Shown here piece by piece: positions 28,113 through 36,782 of a stretch of 64,000 bases of DNA. The translations under genes were made by a program, and so were the position numbers. This stretch comes from Pedobacter lusitanus (lineage in GTDB: Bacteria; Bacteroidota; Bacteroidia; Sphingobacteriales; Sphingobacteriaceae): NCBI RefSeq assembly GCF_040026395.1, contig NZ_CP157278.1, positions 3,968,001 through 4,032,000 of the forward strand. Direction: 5' to 3'. The stretch's first letter is position 1. Each line of letters opens with the position of its first letter. A model generated the notes under the pieces. That model was not told where the DNA came from, ran no database searches, and saw only the letters and a program-made list of their open reading frames with translations.

Positions 28113-29237
28113 ATGAATGATAAAATCTGGCTTTCATCTCCCCATATGGGAGGTACTGAGCAAAAATATGTGAATGATGCTTTTGTGGAAAACTGGATTG
28201 CCCCACTAGGTCCGAATGTAAACGGTTTTGAGGCAGATTTAGAAAAGTACACAGGTGTTGCACATGCAGCAGCGCTAAGTTCCGGTACTGCTGCTTTGCA
28301 TCTTGCATTAATCTTGTTAGGTGTTGGTGAAGGAGATGATGTAATTTGCCAGAGCTTTACGTTTTCAGCTTCTGCAAATCCTATAGTTTATTGTAATGCT
28401 ACTCCGGTATTTGTGGATAGTGAATCAGATACCTGGAACATGTGCCCCATTCATCTTGAAGAGGCGATTAAAGAGCGTCTTGCTCAGGGGAGAAAAGTTA
28501 AAGCTATTATTCCTGTTCATCTATATGGTATGCCAGCAAAGATGGATGAGATATGTGCTATCGCGAAGAAATATGATATTGCTATTGTTGAGGATGCTGC
28601 TGAAGGTCTTGGTTCAAAATATAAAGGTAAGCCTTTAGGGGCCTTTGGTAAATTTGGGGTACTCTCATTTAATGGCAATAAGATTATAACTACCAGTGGT
28701 GGTGGTGCATTACTTTCCGATAATATGGCCGATATAGAAAAAGCACGTTTCTTAGCCACGCAGGCAAGAGATAATGCGCCACATTATGAACATACGCATA
28801 TTGGTTATAACTATCGTATGAGTAATATATGTGCAGGAATTGGCCGTGGTCAAATGGAGGTCTTAGATGATAGGGTTAATCAGAGAAGAGCTGTTCATAA
28901 TTATTATATGAAAGAACTTGGTGATATTAGTGCTATCTCGTTTCTTTTGGAACCGGAAGGGTTTTACTCAAACAGATGGTTATCCTGCATTTTGATTGAC
29001 CCAAAGCATAAAGTAAAGAGAGAGGATCTTCGCCTGGCATTAAATGCTGAAAATATTGAATCAAGGCCGTTATGGAAACCTATGCATTTACAGCCTGTTT
29101 TTATGAACTATCCGTATTATGGAAATGGGATCGCCGAAACTTTGTTCAATACAGGCTTATGTTTGCCTTCTGGATCTAACTTATCAGAAAGTGACCTGGA
29201 AAGAGTTGTAACAGTAATTAGAAGGCTGTTTAAATAA
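28113..29237 (+). CDS. pglE: PLP-dependent sugar aminotransferase, PglE-like (DegT/DnrJ/EryC1/StrS)
   Basis: Cytoplasmic aminotransferase of 374 aa expected to place an amino group on C4 of UDP-2-acetamido-2,6-dideoxy-4-ketohexose made by PglF. The N-terminus (IWLSSPHMGGTEQKYVNDAFVENWIAPLGPNVNGFEADL) is close to PglE. Cofactor residues: SSGTAALHLAL, QSFTFSASANP, VEDAAEGLGS and the PLP lysine at about 190 in LSFNGNKIITTSGGG. It is separated from pglC by 59 bp. Product would be UDP-4-amino-4,6-dideoxy-GlcNAc, the acceptor for the PglD-family enzyme at 31131. Confidence 0.92.
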   Translation: MNDKIWLSSPHMGGTEQKYVNDAFVENWIAPLGPNVNGFEADLEKYTGVAHAAALSSGTAALHLALILLGVGEGDDVICQSFTFSASANPIVYCNATPVFVDSESDTWNMCPIHLEEAIKERLAQGRKVKAIIPVHLYGMPAKMDEICAIAKKYDIAIVEDAAEGLGSKYKGKPLGAFGKFGVLSFNGNKIITTSGGGALLSDNMADIEKARFLATQARDNAPHYEHTHIGYNYRMSNICAGIGRGQMEVLDDRVNQRRAVHNYYMKELGDISAISFLLEPEGFYSNRWLSCILIDPKHKVKREDLRLALNAENIESRPLWKPMHLQPVFMNYPYYGNGIAETLFNTGLCLPSGSNLSESDLERVVTVIRRLFK

Positions 29238-29295
29238 CTTAAATTATTGTTTAAAAAGGCATTGATTTGCTTGACCACATATTGTATAGATTTTT

Positions 29296-30912
29296 ATGAA
29301 AAAATATCTCCTTTATCTTGTTTTTGTATTTTCGGTTTATACTGTCTCAGCACAGGAGCATACCCCAAATCAGAATATGCCTTATTCTTTTCAGTTCTAT
29401 CAGAAATTCAATCAATCTGTTTATGATGTGAATTCCAGATTTCATAGTTCAATTAAAGGGTATTATAGCGATGATACTATATTGGTTGGCCGATTTAAAG
29501 AATTAATGAATATGGGTGTTGATTCTGTTAATCATAGAAGCTGGGTAAGACGAAAACTCACACAGGAACATTTGTTAAATTTTACGGCTGATGATTATAG
29601 TGTGTACGCCGATTTTTTACCTGATCTGCAGCTTGGACGTGATTTTAAGGGGAAAAAGAATACATGGCTAAATACAAGAGGTTTTCAGATTGGTGGTAAT
29701 GTAGGTAAGCAATTTTCTTTCTATGCCAGTGCATATGAGAATCAGGGAGTTTTTTCTGATTATTATACGCAGTTTATTGACAAAAATCAAGTTGTCCCGG
29801 GGCAGTCTTCAGGATACAAGGTTAATAATAAAATCAGGGATTATTCTTATGCAACAGCATTACTTTCTTACACACCAAATAAGTATTTAAACTTTGCTTT
29901 AGGATACGATAAGAATTTTATCGGAGATGGATATCGTTCGATGTTGCTAAGCGATAATACAGCGCCATACTCATTTTTAAGAGTACGTGCATCTTTGGGA
30001 AATGTTCAGTATCAGACTATATTCGCTTATATGCTTGATCCGGGAGCACCGAAACTGACTACCGACAGAAGATTGGGCGATAGAGGGAAATGGATGGCTG
30101 CTCATTATATTGACTGGAATGTGACCAAAAGATTTTCAGCAGGCTTTTTTCAGGCAGTAACGTGGGCAGATGCTGAGCCGGAAGGAAAGAGAGGATTCGA
30201 TTTTAATTATGTACATCCATTTGTTTTTCTGCGATCAATTGAAAGCGCTAATAGTACTTCTCCTGATAAAATGCGTCTGGGTTTTAACCTGAAATATGAA
30301 ATCCTGGATAAAACAGCTATATATGGTCAATTTATGTTTGATGAGTTTATTGCCAAAGAGTTTTTTTCCGGCAACGGTTTCTGGGCTAATAAATCGGCTT
30401 TTCAGATTGGGATAAGAGGATCAGACCTTTTCAAGGTTAAGAGCTTGAATTATCTGGCTGAATTTAATAGCGCAAGACCTTTTACTTATTCCCATAACGA
30501 TAGGGTTTCTAATTATGCCGCCTATAATCAACCTCTTGCAAACCAATTAGGTGCTAATTTCAGAGAGGTGATAGGGATGCTGAATTATACATATAAAAGA
30601 TTTGACTTTAATTTAGAGCTGATGTATGCACGTTATGGTCTGGATCCTGCCGGGATGAATTATGGCGGAGATATTTTCAAAAGCTACGATACCAGGACAT
30701 TAGACTACGGAAATAGGATCGGGCAGGGAATAGGAACGGATTTATATTATTCAGAAGGTAAGGTTGCTTATGTACTTAATCCGAAATATAATTTAAGACT
30801 TGAATTAGGTGGGATTTTAAGAAGAGAAACTAATTCGATTTCTAAAACCGGAACAGCAATGTTTACTATTGGATTACGCAGCACGTTTAGAAATCTTTAT
30901 AGTGATTTCTAG
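29296..30912 (+). CDS. Wzi/RemB-like outer membrane protein
   Basis: Protein of 538 aa with signal peptide (MKKYLLYLVFVFSVYTVSAQ) and many amphipathic strands ending in TAMFTIGLRSTFRNLY, so a large outer membrane barrel. The phrases FALGYDKNFIGDGYRSMLLSDN and RGFDFNYVHPFVFLRSIESAN resemble the Caps_assemb_Wzi group and RemB-type proteins of gliding Bacteroidota. Wzi of Escherichia coli anchors capsule to the cell surface. A surface-attachment role for the polymer made here is likely but not proven. It lies between the pglE and pglD homologues, dividing the amino-sugar genes. Confidence 0.68.
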   Translation: MKKYLLYLVFVFSVYTVSAQEHTPNQNMPYSFQFYQKFNQSVYDVNSRFHSSIKGYYSDDTILVGRFKELMNMGVDSVNHRSWVRRKLTQEHLLNFTADDYSVYADFLPDLQLGRDFKGKKNTWLNTRGFQIGGNVGKQFSFYASAYENQGVFSDYYTQFIDKNQVVPGQSSGYKVNNKIRDYSYATALLSYTPNKYLNFALGYDKNFIGDGYRSMLLSDNTAPYSFLRVRASLGNVQYQTIFAYMLDPGAPKLTTDRRLGDRGKWMAAHYIDWNVTKRFSAGFFQAVTWADAEPEGKRGFDFNYVHPFVFLRSIESANSTSPDKMRLGFNLKYEILDKTAIYGQFMFDEFIAKEFFSGNGFWANKSAFQIGIRGSDLFKVKSLNYLAEFNSARPFTYSHNDRVSNYAAYNQPLANQLGANFREVIGMLNYTYKRFDFNLELMYARYGLDPAGMNYGGDIFKSYDTRTLDYGNRIGQGIGTDLYYSEGKVAYVLNPKYNLRLELGGILRRETNSISKTGTAMFTIGLRSTFRNLYSDF

Positions 30913-31030
30913 GGATTGATAATATATATTATTCATTTATCAGTTTCGGTTATAGTAATGAATTAAGCCTTGTCAGAAGACTAATACGGCTCTTTTGTAA
31001 CGTAAATATATTGTATACTCCATTAAAAGC

Positions 31031-31053
31031 CTCAAATTTTTGTTAAATTTGAG
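31031..31053 (+). promoter_or_regulatory. Hairpin overlapping a possible -7 box upstream of pglD
   Basis: CTCAAATTT (31031-31039) and AAATTTGAG (31045-31053) form a perfect 9-bp inverted repeat with a 5-nt loop. The right arm contains TAAATTTG (31044-31051), a match to the Bacteroidota -7 box TAnnTTTG, about 80 bp before the pglD ATG. No good -33 box was found, so it could equally be an operator or a weak RNA hairpin in the 218-bp gap. Confidence 0.4.
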
Positions 31054-31130
31054 CATTATCACATTAAGAAGTAAGCTATAGTATTAGTAGAGAAGATAAC
31101 TTATCTCGTAGATTTATTACATAAACAAAA

Positions 31131-31775
31131 ATGAAAAATATTGCAATAATAGGTGCTGGAGGATTTGGACGAGAAGTTAAGATGTTAATAGACCAGATAA
31201 ATAATCAGTCGAAAGAATATAACTTATTAGGTTATTATGCTGATGGCGTAACTCCTTCTACCTTGATCAACGGGTATCCTGTTCTGGGTCCGATAGAGAA
31301 CCTGAATAAAGTTGACGAAGAATTATTTGTTGTAGCTGCAATTGGATTACCATCTTTAAAAAAGAAGTTACTGAGTATAATAGATAATCCATTTATATCA
31401 TATGCGACATTAATTCACCCTAATGTTATAATTGGCAGTGACGATGTCACTATAGGTGAAGGATCTATTATTTGTGCCGGAAGTATTATAACAGTGAACA
31501 TTAATATCGGCAGGCATGTAATATTTAACCTTGGTTGTACTGTTGGCCATGATACCATAATTGAAGATTATTGCTCGTTCATGCCATCTGTTAATGTCTC
31601 CGGAGAGGTTAAGATAAAACAGTCTGTTTATGTAGGGACTGGTGCGAAAATTATTAATCAACTGGAAATAGGAGAAAATACAATTGTGGGTGCAGGAGCT
31701 GTTGTCTATAAATCTCTCCCTGCAAACTGTACGGCAGTTGGTATTCCTGCGAAACCAGTTAAATTTCATGATTAG
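31131..31775 (+). CDS. pglD: NeuD/PglD-family acyltransferase (left-handed beta-helix)
   Basis: Acyltransferase of 214 aa. N-terminal Rossmann-like domain binds the UDP-sugar (IAIIGAGGFGREVKMLI). The C-terminal hexapeptide-repeat helix runs from about residue 95 (IGSDDVTIGEGSIICAGSI) to VGIPAKPVKF. The catalytic base is the histidine in GCTVGHD (about 140). PglD of Campylobacter moves acetyl from acetyl-CoA to the 4-amino group of a UDP-sugar. Here the next three genes are ACP, ketoreductase and ketoacyl synthase, so the donor may be a 3-hydroxyacyl-ACP instead of acetyl-CoA. That change of donor is inferred from context. Confidence 0.88.
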   Translation: MKNIAIIGAGGFGREVKMLIDQINNQSKEYNLLGYYADGVTPSTLINGYPVLGPIENLNKVDEELFVVAAIGLPSLKKKLLSIIDNPFISYATLIHPNVIIGSDDVTIGEGSIICAGSIITVNINIGRHVIFNLGCTVGHDTIIEDYCSFMPSVNVSGEVKIKQSVYVGTGAKIINQLEIGENTIVGAGAVVYKSLPANCTAVGIPAKPVKFHD

Positions 31776-31823
31776 AATAAGTAACTCAATAAAATTTATT
31801 TAAAGAAAGCTCAAGATAAGTAT

Positions 31824-32054
31824 ATGGAAGAACAAAAATTTGTGAATAATTTTGCACTTCAATTTGATGAAACGGATTCTGAATTAATTCAGATGGACAC
31901 TAAATTTAAAGATCTTGATGAATGGAGTTCTTTAACTGCATTATCAATAATGGCAATGGTTGACGAGGAGTATGGAGTTAATATAACTGCAGAGGACCTT
32001 AAAAACTCAACAACTTTAACAGATTTATTAAACATAATTAATTCGAAAGTCTAA
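31824..32054 (+). CDS. Acyl carrier protein
   Basis: Dedicated acyl carrier protein of 76 aa, too far from any fatty-acid synthesis operon to be the housekeeping AcpP. The phosphopantetheine site is Ser36 in LDEWSSLTALSIMAMVDEEYG; the usual DSL motif is SSL here. Helices II and III look complete (MAMVDEEYGVNITAEDLKNSTTLTDLLNII). Similar ACPs with a WxSLTAL-type site occur in O-antigen clusters. It is 48 bp after pglD and 3 bp before the SDR gene, so the three are expected to work together. Confidence 0.92.
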   Translation: MEEQKFVNNFALQFDETDSELIQMDTKFKDLDEWSSLTALSIMAMVDEEYGVNITAEDLKNSTTLTDLLNIINSKV

Positions 32055-32057
32055 ATT

Positions 32058-32795
32058 ATGTTCTCACTACAAGGTAAAACATTTCTTGTTACTGGGGCCT
32101 CTTCTGGTATAGGACGGCAAATAGCTATTTCTATCTCAAATTTTGGGGGTAAAGTAGTGGCCGTTGGTCGTGATATTAATCGTATCAAAGAAACATTAGA
32201 TCTCCTTGAAGGAGAAGGACATTCTTATCATCTCTTCGATTTATCCAGTTATAAGGAAATATGTGAATTTGTAAGTAATTCCATAAAATTTGACGGAATA
32301 GTCTTTAATGCAGGTGTAATAGATTATACACCGGTCAAATTCATTACTGAAGAGAAAATGATTAAAATATTTGATCTTAATTTTAAAAGTGTCGTATTTC
32401 TAAGCCAGCAGCTTATTAAAAATAAGTTGATTAATAAAATGGGCTCTTTAGTGTTTATTTCTTCAGTTTCATCAAAACTAGGTGTATCCGGTACAGCACT
32501 ATATGCTTCTTCGAAAGCAGCAATAAATGCATATTCGAAAGTTATAGCATCGGAACTGGCAAATCAAAAAATCAGATCTAATAGTATTTCTCCAGGGATA
32601 ATTGTAACGAAGATGACTGAAAAGGCTATTGAAGTGATTTCTGATGCCTCTGTTAATGATGCTGAAAAGGCCTATCCTCTTGGATATGGGACACCAATAG
32701 ATGTAGCTGGATCAGTTATTTATCTTTTGAGTGATGCGAGCAAATGGATGACCGGGTCTGAGTTAATTTTAGATGGAGGCTTAACGCTGAAATAA
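32058..32795 (+). CDS. Short-chain dehydrogenase, FabG-like 3-ketoacyl-ACP reductase
   Basis: Classical SDR of 245 aa. Cofactor loop TGASSGIG (12-19), NAG in FNAGVID (84-86), catalytic Ser136-Ser137 region (FISSVSS), Tyr149 and Lys153 (LYASSKAA), and the C-terminal MTGSELILDGG typical of FabG-like enzymes. Beside an ACP and a KAS III the likely reaction is NAD(P)H reduction of a 3-ketoacyl-ACP to 3-hydroxyacyl-ACP. A role on a sugar is less likely because sugar reductases of this locus are of the extended SDR type. Confidence 0.85.
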   Translation: MFSLQGKTFLVTGASSGIGRQIAISISNFGGKVVAVGRDINRIKETLDLLEGEGHSYHLFDLSSYKEICEFVSNSIKFDGIVFNAGVIDYTPVKFITEEKMIKIFDLNFKSVVFLSQQLIKNKLINKMGSLVFISSVSSKLGVSGTALYASSKAAINAYSKVIASELANQKIRSNSISPGIIVTKMTEKAIEVISDASVNDAEKAYPLGYGTPIDVAGSVIYLLSDASKWMTGSELILDGGLTLK

Positions 32796-32800
32796 TACTG

Positions 32801-33808
32801 ATGAAAGCAAAAATAAAAGCGATAGCTTACTATCTGCCTGAGACTAATTTAGGGAACGAAGAAATAAACGAGCTTTTTCCTGAATGGTCAGTAGAAAAAA
32901 TTTCGGGTAAAACCGGAATATATAACCGTCACATTGCTGAGGTTGATGAATTTTCATCAGATATGGCTATTAAGGCTGCCGAAAAGCTGTTTTCAGATTA
33001 TGATATCGATCGGAATACTATTGATTTTATTCTTCTTTGTACACAAAGTCCGGATTATATCTTACCTACCACAGCTTGTATCATTCAAAATAAACTGGGG
33101 ATTCCAACTTCATGCGGGGCCCTGGATTTTAATCTTGGGTGTTCTGGCTATATTTATGGGTTAGGGTTAGCTAAAGGACTGGTGCTTTCGGGGATAGCGA
33201 AGAATATTTTATTCCTGACTGCAGAAACCTATAGTAAATTTATACATCCTAAAGATAAAAGTAATCTGACTATTTTCGGTGATGGAGCATCAGCAACTCT
33301 GATTTGTGCTGATGATGGTTTCGCTGAAATTGCAGAGTTCAATTTCGGAACTGATGGTAAAGGAGCTGAAAATTTAATTGTGAAAAAAGGTGGAATTAGA
33401 TTTCCAGGTTTAAGTAATGAAAAAGACGACATTACTGACGAGTTTGGAAATGTAAATAACCCTGGGAAATTATATATGAACGGAGGGGAAATATTTGGTT
33501 TCACTTCTGGCGCAGTGCCAAAATTAGTTCAGAATGTTTTATCTGGTAATAGTTTACAGCCTTCAGATATTAGTATGTATATTTTTCATCAGGCTAATAA
33601 ATACATGCTTAATCATCTCCGGAAAAAGATAAATATAGAAGAAGAAAAGTTTTTCTATTTTTTGAAAGACTGTGGTAATACTGTTTCTTCTACGATCCCC
33701 ATAGCATTAAAAGAAGCTATAAATTCCGGTGATTTAAGTGGAAATATCTTGCTGGCTGGTTTTGGCGTCGGATATTCCTGGGGCGGTTGTGTACTTAAAA
33801 TGCAATAG
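32801..33808 (+). CDS. 3-oxoacyl-ACP synthase III (FabH-like)
   Basis: Beta-ketoacyl synthase of 335 aa. Catalytic triad visible: Cys114 (NLGCSGYIYG), His263 (IFHQANKYML) and Asn293 (CGNTVSSTIP); C-terminal GFGVGYSWGGCVL. KAS III enzymes condense a short acyl-CoA with malonyl-ACP. With the adjacent SDR this gives a 3-hydroxyacyl group, for example 3-hydroxybutyryl, on the adjacent ACP. No dehydratase or enoyl reductase is present, so the chain would stay hydroxylated. It is the last gene of this sub-operon; a 323-bp gap follows. Confidence 0.9.
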   Translation: MKAKIKAIAYYLPETNLGNEEINELFPEWSVEKISGKTGIYNRHIAEVDEFSSDMAIKAAEKLFSDYDIDRNTIDFILLCTQSPDYILPTTACIIQNKLGIPTSCGALDFNLGCSGYIYGLGLAKGLVLSGIAKNILFLTAETYSKFIHPKDKSNLTIFGDGASATLICADDGFAEIAEFNFGTDGKGAENLIVKKGGIRFPGLSNEKDDITDEFGNVNNPGKLYMNGGEIFGFTSGAVPKLVQNVLSGNSLQPSDISMYIFHQANKYMLNHLRKKINIEEEKFFYFLKDCGNTVSSTIPIALKEAINSGDLSGNILLAGFGVGYSWGGCVLKMQ

Positions 33809-34131
33809 TGCGCAATACTTAGAGGAAATGGAAATTATTCCAATTTTATATACTGATTTTACATACACTGGACAAATACTTGTTCATTATTTAGGTCAGA
33901 TGGAATTCTGAACTCCCCCGCTTTATTTAAAAAATGAAATTATTGGTGTTTATTTGAGTTTTTTGTCAAATGATGCTTTTTGTAATCTATAGTTGATCTT
34001 TTTGTACTTTGTTTCATTTGAATTATAACTTATTGGTAATTTTCAGATTGGTGACGGGATAAATGAAATTGGATAATTTGAACTTGGTATGATTTTTTGA
34101 TTAAATTTGTAGATTATTAAAATATAAAATC
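33809..34131. other. 323-bp intergenic region before pglF
   Basis: No gene seen. It is AT-rich, has a short inverted repeat GGAAATTATTCC at about 33830-33841, and its right end carries the pglF promoter listed at 34077-34109. No terminator hairpin with a T run was found after the KAS III gene. Confidence 0.5.
34077..34109 (+). promoter_or_regulatory. Bacteroidota-type promoter of pglF
   Basis: TTTG (34077-34080), 21-bp spacer, then TAAATTTG (34102-34109), matching the -33/-7 pattern TTTG...TAnnTTTG. Transcription would begin near 34115, a short leader before the TTG start at 34132. The last gene of the locus therefore seems to have its own promoter. Confidence 0.6.
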
Positions 34132-36066
34132 TTGTTCAGTCAGATAAACATAGTACCCAGATGGATAATATTTACGCTTGATTTAACGATATGTTTTATA
34201 TCGTTGACATTGGCATATCTAATCAAAAGAAATTTTGATTTATCTACTTTAGATTATTTAGAGTTTAGCAGAAATGTATTGGTTACTACTGTCATCAGTA
34301 CATTAGTTTTCCTAAAGGTGAAAACCTTCTCTGGTATTATCAGATATACAAGTGCTCAGGATACTTTCCGTATCTTATATGCAGTTATTGTAATTAACAG
34401 TACATTTTTTCTGGTTAATATGGCATTCGTTGCTACTGGTAATCTGGCAATAATTCCAAATAGTATTCTTATTATCAATGGTCTTTCCAGCTTTCTGCTT
34501 TTAATCACCTATCGTGTTCTGATCAAGTATTTCTTTATCTATATCAAAAATTTAAAGCTTGATAAGATCAGAGTAATGATATATGGTGCCGGAGAAGCAG
34601 GTGTCGCTACCAAAAGAACTTTTGATCATGATCCTAATGTCAATAAAAATATTATAGCCTTTGTAGATGATGATCAACGAAAAATGGGTAAGACCATTGA
34701 CGGGATCAAAATCCTTGATGCTAAAGATCTGGTAAATCTGATCGTAGAGCATCAGCTCGATGAAATCATTTTCGCTTCATACACGATCCCTAAAGAAAGA
34801 AAAAACCAAATCGTAGACGTCTGTCTTGAAAATGGAATAAAAGTCTTAAACATTCCTCCGCCGAATGTATGGACGGACGGGAAGTTACAACCAACTCAGA
34901 TTAAGAAATTAAACATCGAAGATTTACTGGATCGTAAGTCTATTCATATTGATATTGAAGGAATCGGACATCAGCTTAAAAACAAACGAATACTTATAAC
35001 CGGAGCAGCAGGTTCAATAGGAAGTGAAATTGTTCGTCAGCTGACTAAGTTTGAGATAGGATTGATTATTCTTTGTGATCAGTCTGAAACTGCCTTGCAT
35101 GAGTTATATCTTGAATTAACTGAAACTGCCAAAAATCAAAATTTCCATGCTTTTATAGGGGACGTTAGAGATGAAAAAAGGATGGAACACCTGTTCAGTA
35201 CTTTTAAGCCTCACTACGTCTACCATGCCGGCGCATACAAACATGTACCGCTGATGGAAGATAATCCTTGTGAGGCTATTAAAACTAACGTATTAGGTAC
35301 AAAAACGATCGCAGATAAGGCGGTTAAATACGGGGTTCAGAAATTTGTAATGATTTCCACTGATAAAGCTGTAAATCCTACTAATGTAATGGGAGCCTCA
35401 AAGAGAATTGCTGAAATCTATGTTCAATCTCTTAACAATTCTCTGCATAACAATAATCATATTTTCAGTAACGGATTAAGTTATATCAACGAATTGGATA
35501 TTAAGCCGATTACTAAATTTATCACTACCCGCTTTGGGAATGTTTTAGGTTCCAATGGCTCTGTGATCCCACGATTCAAGCAGCAGATTGAAAAAGGAGG
35601 GCCGGTTACTGTTACTCACCCTGAAATAACCCGTTATTTTATGACTATCCCGGAGGCTTGTCGTCTGGTACTGGAAGCAGGCTGTATGGGTGATGGTGGT
35701 GAGATCTTTATCTTTGATATGGGGAAATCGGTGAAAATCGTGGACCTCGCTAAAAAGATGATTCAATTGGCTGGCCTTGTTCCAAATCAGGATATCCAGA
35801 TTGAGTACTCAGGATTAAGGCCCGGAGAAAAATTATTTGAAGAATTGTTAAATGATAATGAAAATACGATGCCTACACATCATGAAAAGATTATGATAGG
35901 TAAAGTAAGAGAATATGCGTTTGATGAGATCCAGCTTCAGATTTATGCTCTTATAGAGCATGCTAAAAGATGTGATGACCTCCAGGTAGTTACACTCATG
36001 AAAGAATTAGTCAAAGAGTATAAGAGTAAGAATTCTATTTTTGAGGATTTGGATGTGAAATCTTAA
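34132..36066 (+). CDS. pglF: UDP-GlcNAc 4,6-dehydratase, membrane form (PglF/CapD/FlaA1 family)
   Basis: Inner-membrane dehydratase of 644 aa that turns UDP-GlcNAc into UDP-2-acetamido-2,6-dideoxy-4-ketoglucose. Four N-terminal membrane helices (about 10-135), a first Rossmann domain (VMIYGAGEAGVAT, about 148-160), then the catalytic SDR domain (ILITGAAGSIGSEIVRQL, about 287). Active site T410-D411-K412 and MGASK (420-424), the PglF-type replacement of the usual YxxxK; GLRPGEKLFEELL near the end. The TTG start at 34132 is the only usual start after a stop at 34102 and gives the normal family N-terminus (MFSQINIVPRW). It supplies the substrate of the PglE homologue. Confidence 0.93.
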   Translation: MFSQINIVPRWIIFTLDLTICFISLTLAYLIKRNFDLSTLDYLEFSRNVLVTTVISTLVFLKVKTFSGIIRYTSAQDTFRILYAVIVINSTFFLVNMAFVATGNLAIIPNSILIINGLSSFLLLITYRVLIKYFFIYIKNLKLDKIRVMIYGAGEAGVATKRTFDHDPNVNKNIIAFVDDDQRKMGKTIDGIKILDAKDLVNLIVEHQLDEIIFASYTIPKERKNQIVDVCLENGIKVLNIPPPNVWTDGKLQPTQIKKLNIEDLLDRKSIHIDIEGIGHQLKNKRILITGAAGSIGSEIVRQLTKFEIGLIILCDQSETALHELYLELTETAKNQNFHAFIGDVRDEKRMEHLFSTFKPHYVYHAGAYKHVPLMEDNPCEAIKTNVLGTKTIADKAVKYGVQKFVMISTDKAVNPTNVMGASKRIAEIYVQSLNNSLHNNNHIFSNGLSYINELDIKPITKFITTRFGNVLGSNGSVIPRFKQQIEKGGPVTVTHPEITRYFMTIPEACRLVLEAGCMGDGGEIFIFDMGKSVKIVDLAKKMIQLAGLVPNQDIQIEYSGLRPGEKLFEELLNDNENTMPTHHEKIMIGKVREYAFDEIQLQIYALIEHAKRCDDLQVVTLMKELVKEYKSKNSIFEDLDVKS

Positions 36067-36071
36067 AAATA

Positions 36072-36097
36072 AGATATCAGCTCTGTATCTATTTTTT
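36072..36097 (+). terminator. Weak terminator-like hairpin after pglF
   Basis: AGATA (36072-36076) and TATCT (36086-36090) form a 5-bp stem followed by ATTTTTT. It lies just after the pglF stop and overlaps the 3' end of the convergent methyltransferase gene. The stem is short, so confidence is low. Confidence 0.35.
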
Positions 36098-36670
36098 AAT
36101 CCAAAGTTTTAATGCTTCACCTGTAATATGCTGCACTCTTTTATAAGATGGTGGAACATATTCATTGTTGCAGTGATAGGTCGCAAGACGTGTGCCTGAG
36201 GGCTTCTGTTCCAGCAGCTCATAGAACTGGGAGAGATATTCATTGTAGATCTCTTCAGAGATATTAATCAGATTATCTATTGGTTTATAGTGAAACAGGT
36301 TTTCACTGAAAGAATTGTAGAAATAGATATGATCATAATCTTTCATATCCAGTTCATTAAAATTAGCATGAATGAAGTTTACATTAGTAGTCTTTGTTGC
36401 ATTTTGGGCAATAATTGCCTCGTCTACGAGCGCCTTCCTCTGCTCCACACCATGAAAAATGTAATCAGGAAAAATATGGGCAGCCACTATGCAAAATTTA
36501 CCAACACCACTTCCAATATCAAGAATGTTTTTACCAGTGATACCACCTGTAAGGTGTGTAGCAGCCTTTATTGCAATATCAATGGGAGTCCAGTGAATAG
36601 AAGACAACTGTTGGGCTCTCAGTGAGTATAAACTATCAAATGCTGTATCGCTTGAAAAATTGTCAATCAT
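36089..36670 (-). CDS. Class I SAM-dependent methyltransferase
   Basis: Predicted cytoplasmic methyltransferase of 193 aa. The SAM-binding motif I is NILDIGSGVGKFCIVAAHIF (about 49-67), then FHGVEQRKALVDEA (acidic residue of motif II) and NVNFIHANFNELDMKDYDHIYFYNSF. The protein ends with THITGEALKLW-like residues and lacks a recognisable substrate domain. It is convergent with pglF and 112 bp away from the divergent nucleotidyltransferase gene. Substrate unknown; nothing ties it to the polysaccharide genes apart from position. Confidence 0.82.
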   Translation of the reverse strand: MIDNFSSDTAFDSLYSLRAQQLSSIHWTPIDIAIKAATHLTGGITGKNILDIGSGVGKFCIVAAHIFPDYIFHGVEQRKALVDEAIIAQNATKTTNVNFIHANFNELDMKDYDHIYFYNSFSENLFHYKPIDNLINISEEIYNEYLSQFYELLEQKPSGTRLATYHCNNEYVPPSYKRVQHITGEALKLWIKK

Positions 36671-36689
36671 AATAATTTTCTGCCACTAA

Positions 36690-36697
36690 CAAAGGTA
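36690..36697 (-). promoter_or_regulatory. -7 box of the methyltransferase gene
   Basis: On the minus strand TACCTTTG fits TAnnTTTG and lies 19 bp upstream of the methyltransferase ATG. No convincing -33 TTTG is at the right spacing. Confidence 0.45.
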
Positions 36698-36782
36698 CAG
36701 CGTAATTTTATTAATGCGATTAAGCTTCATGAAAAAAGATGGAGTAACTTTTGCTGTTTTGTATTCAATTATTTAAAATTCT

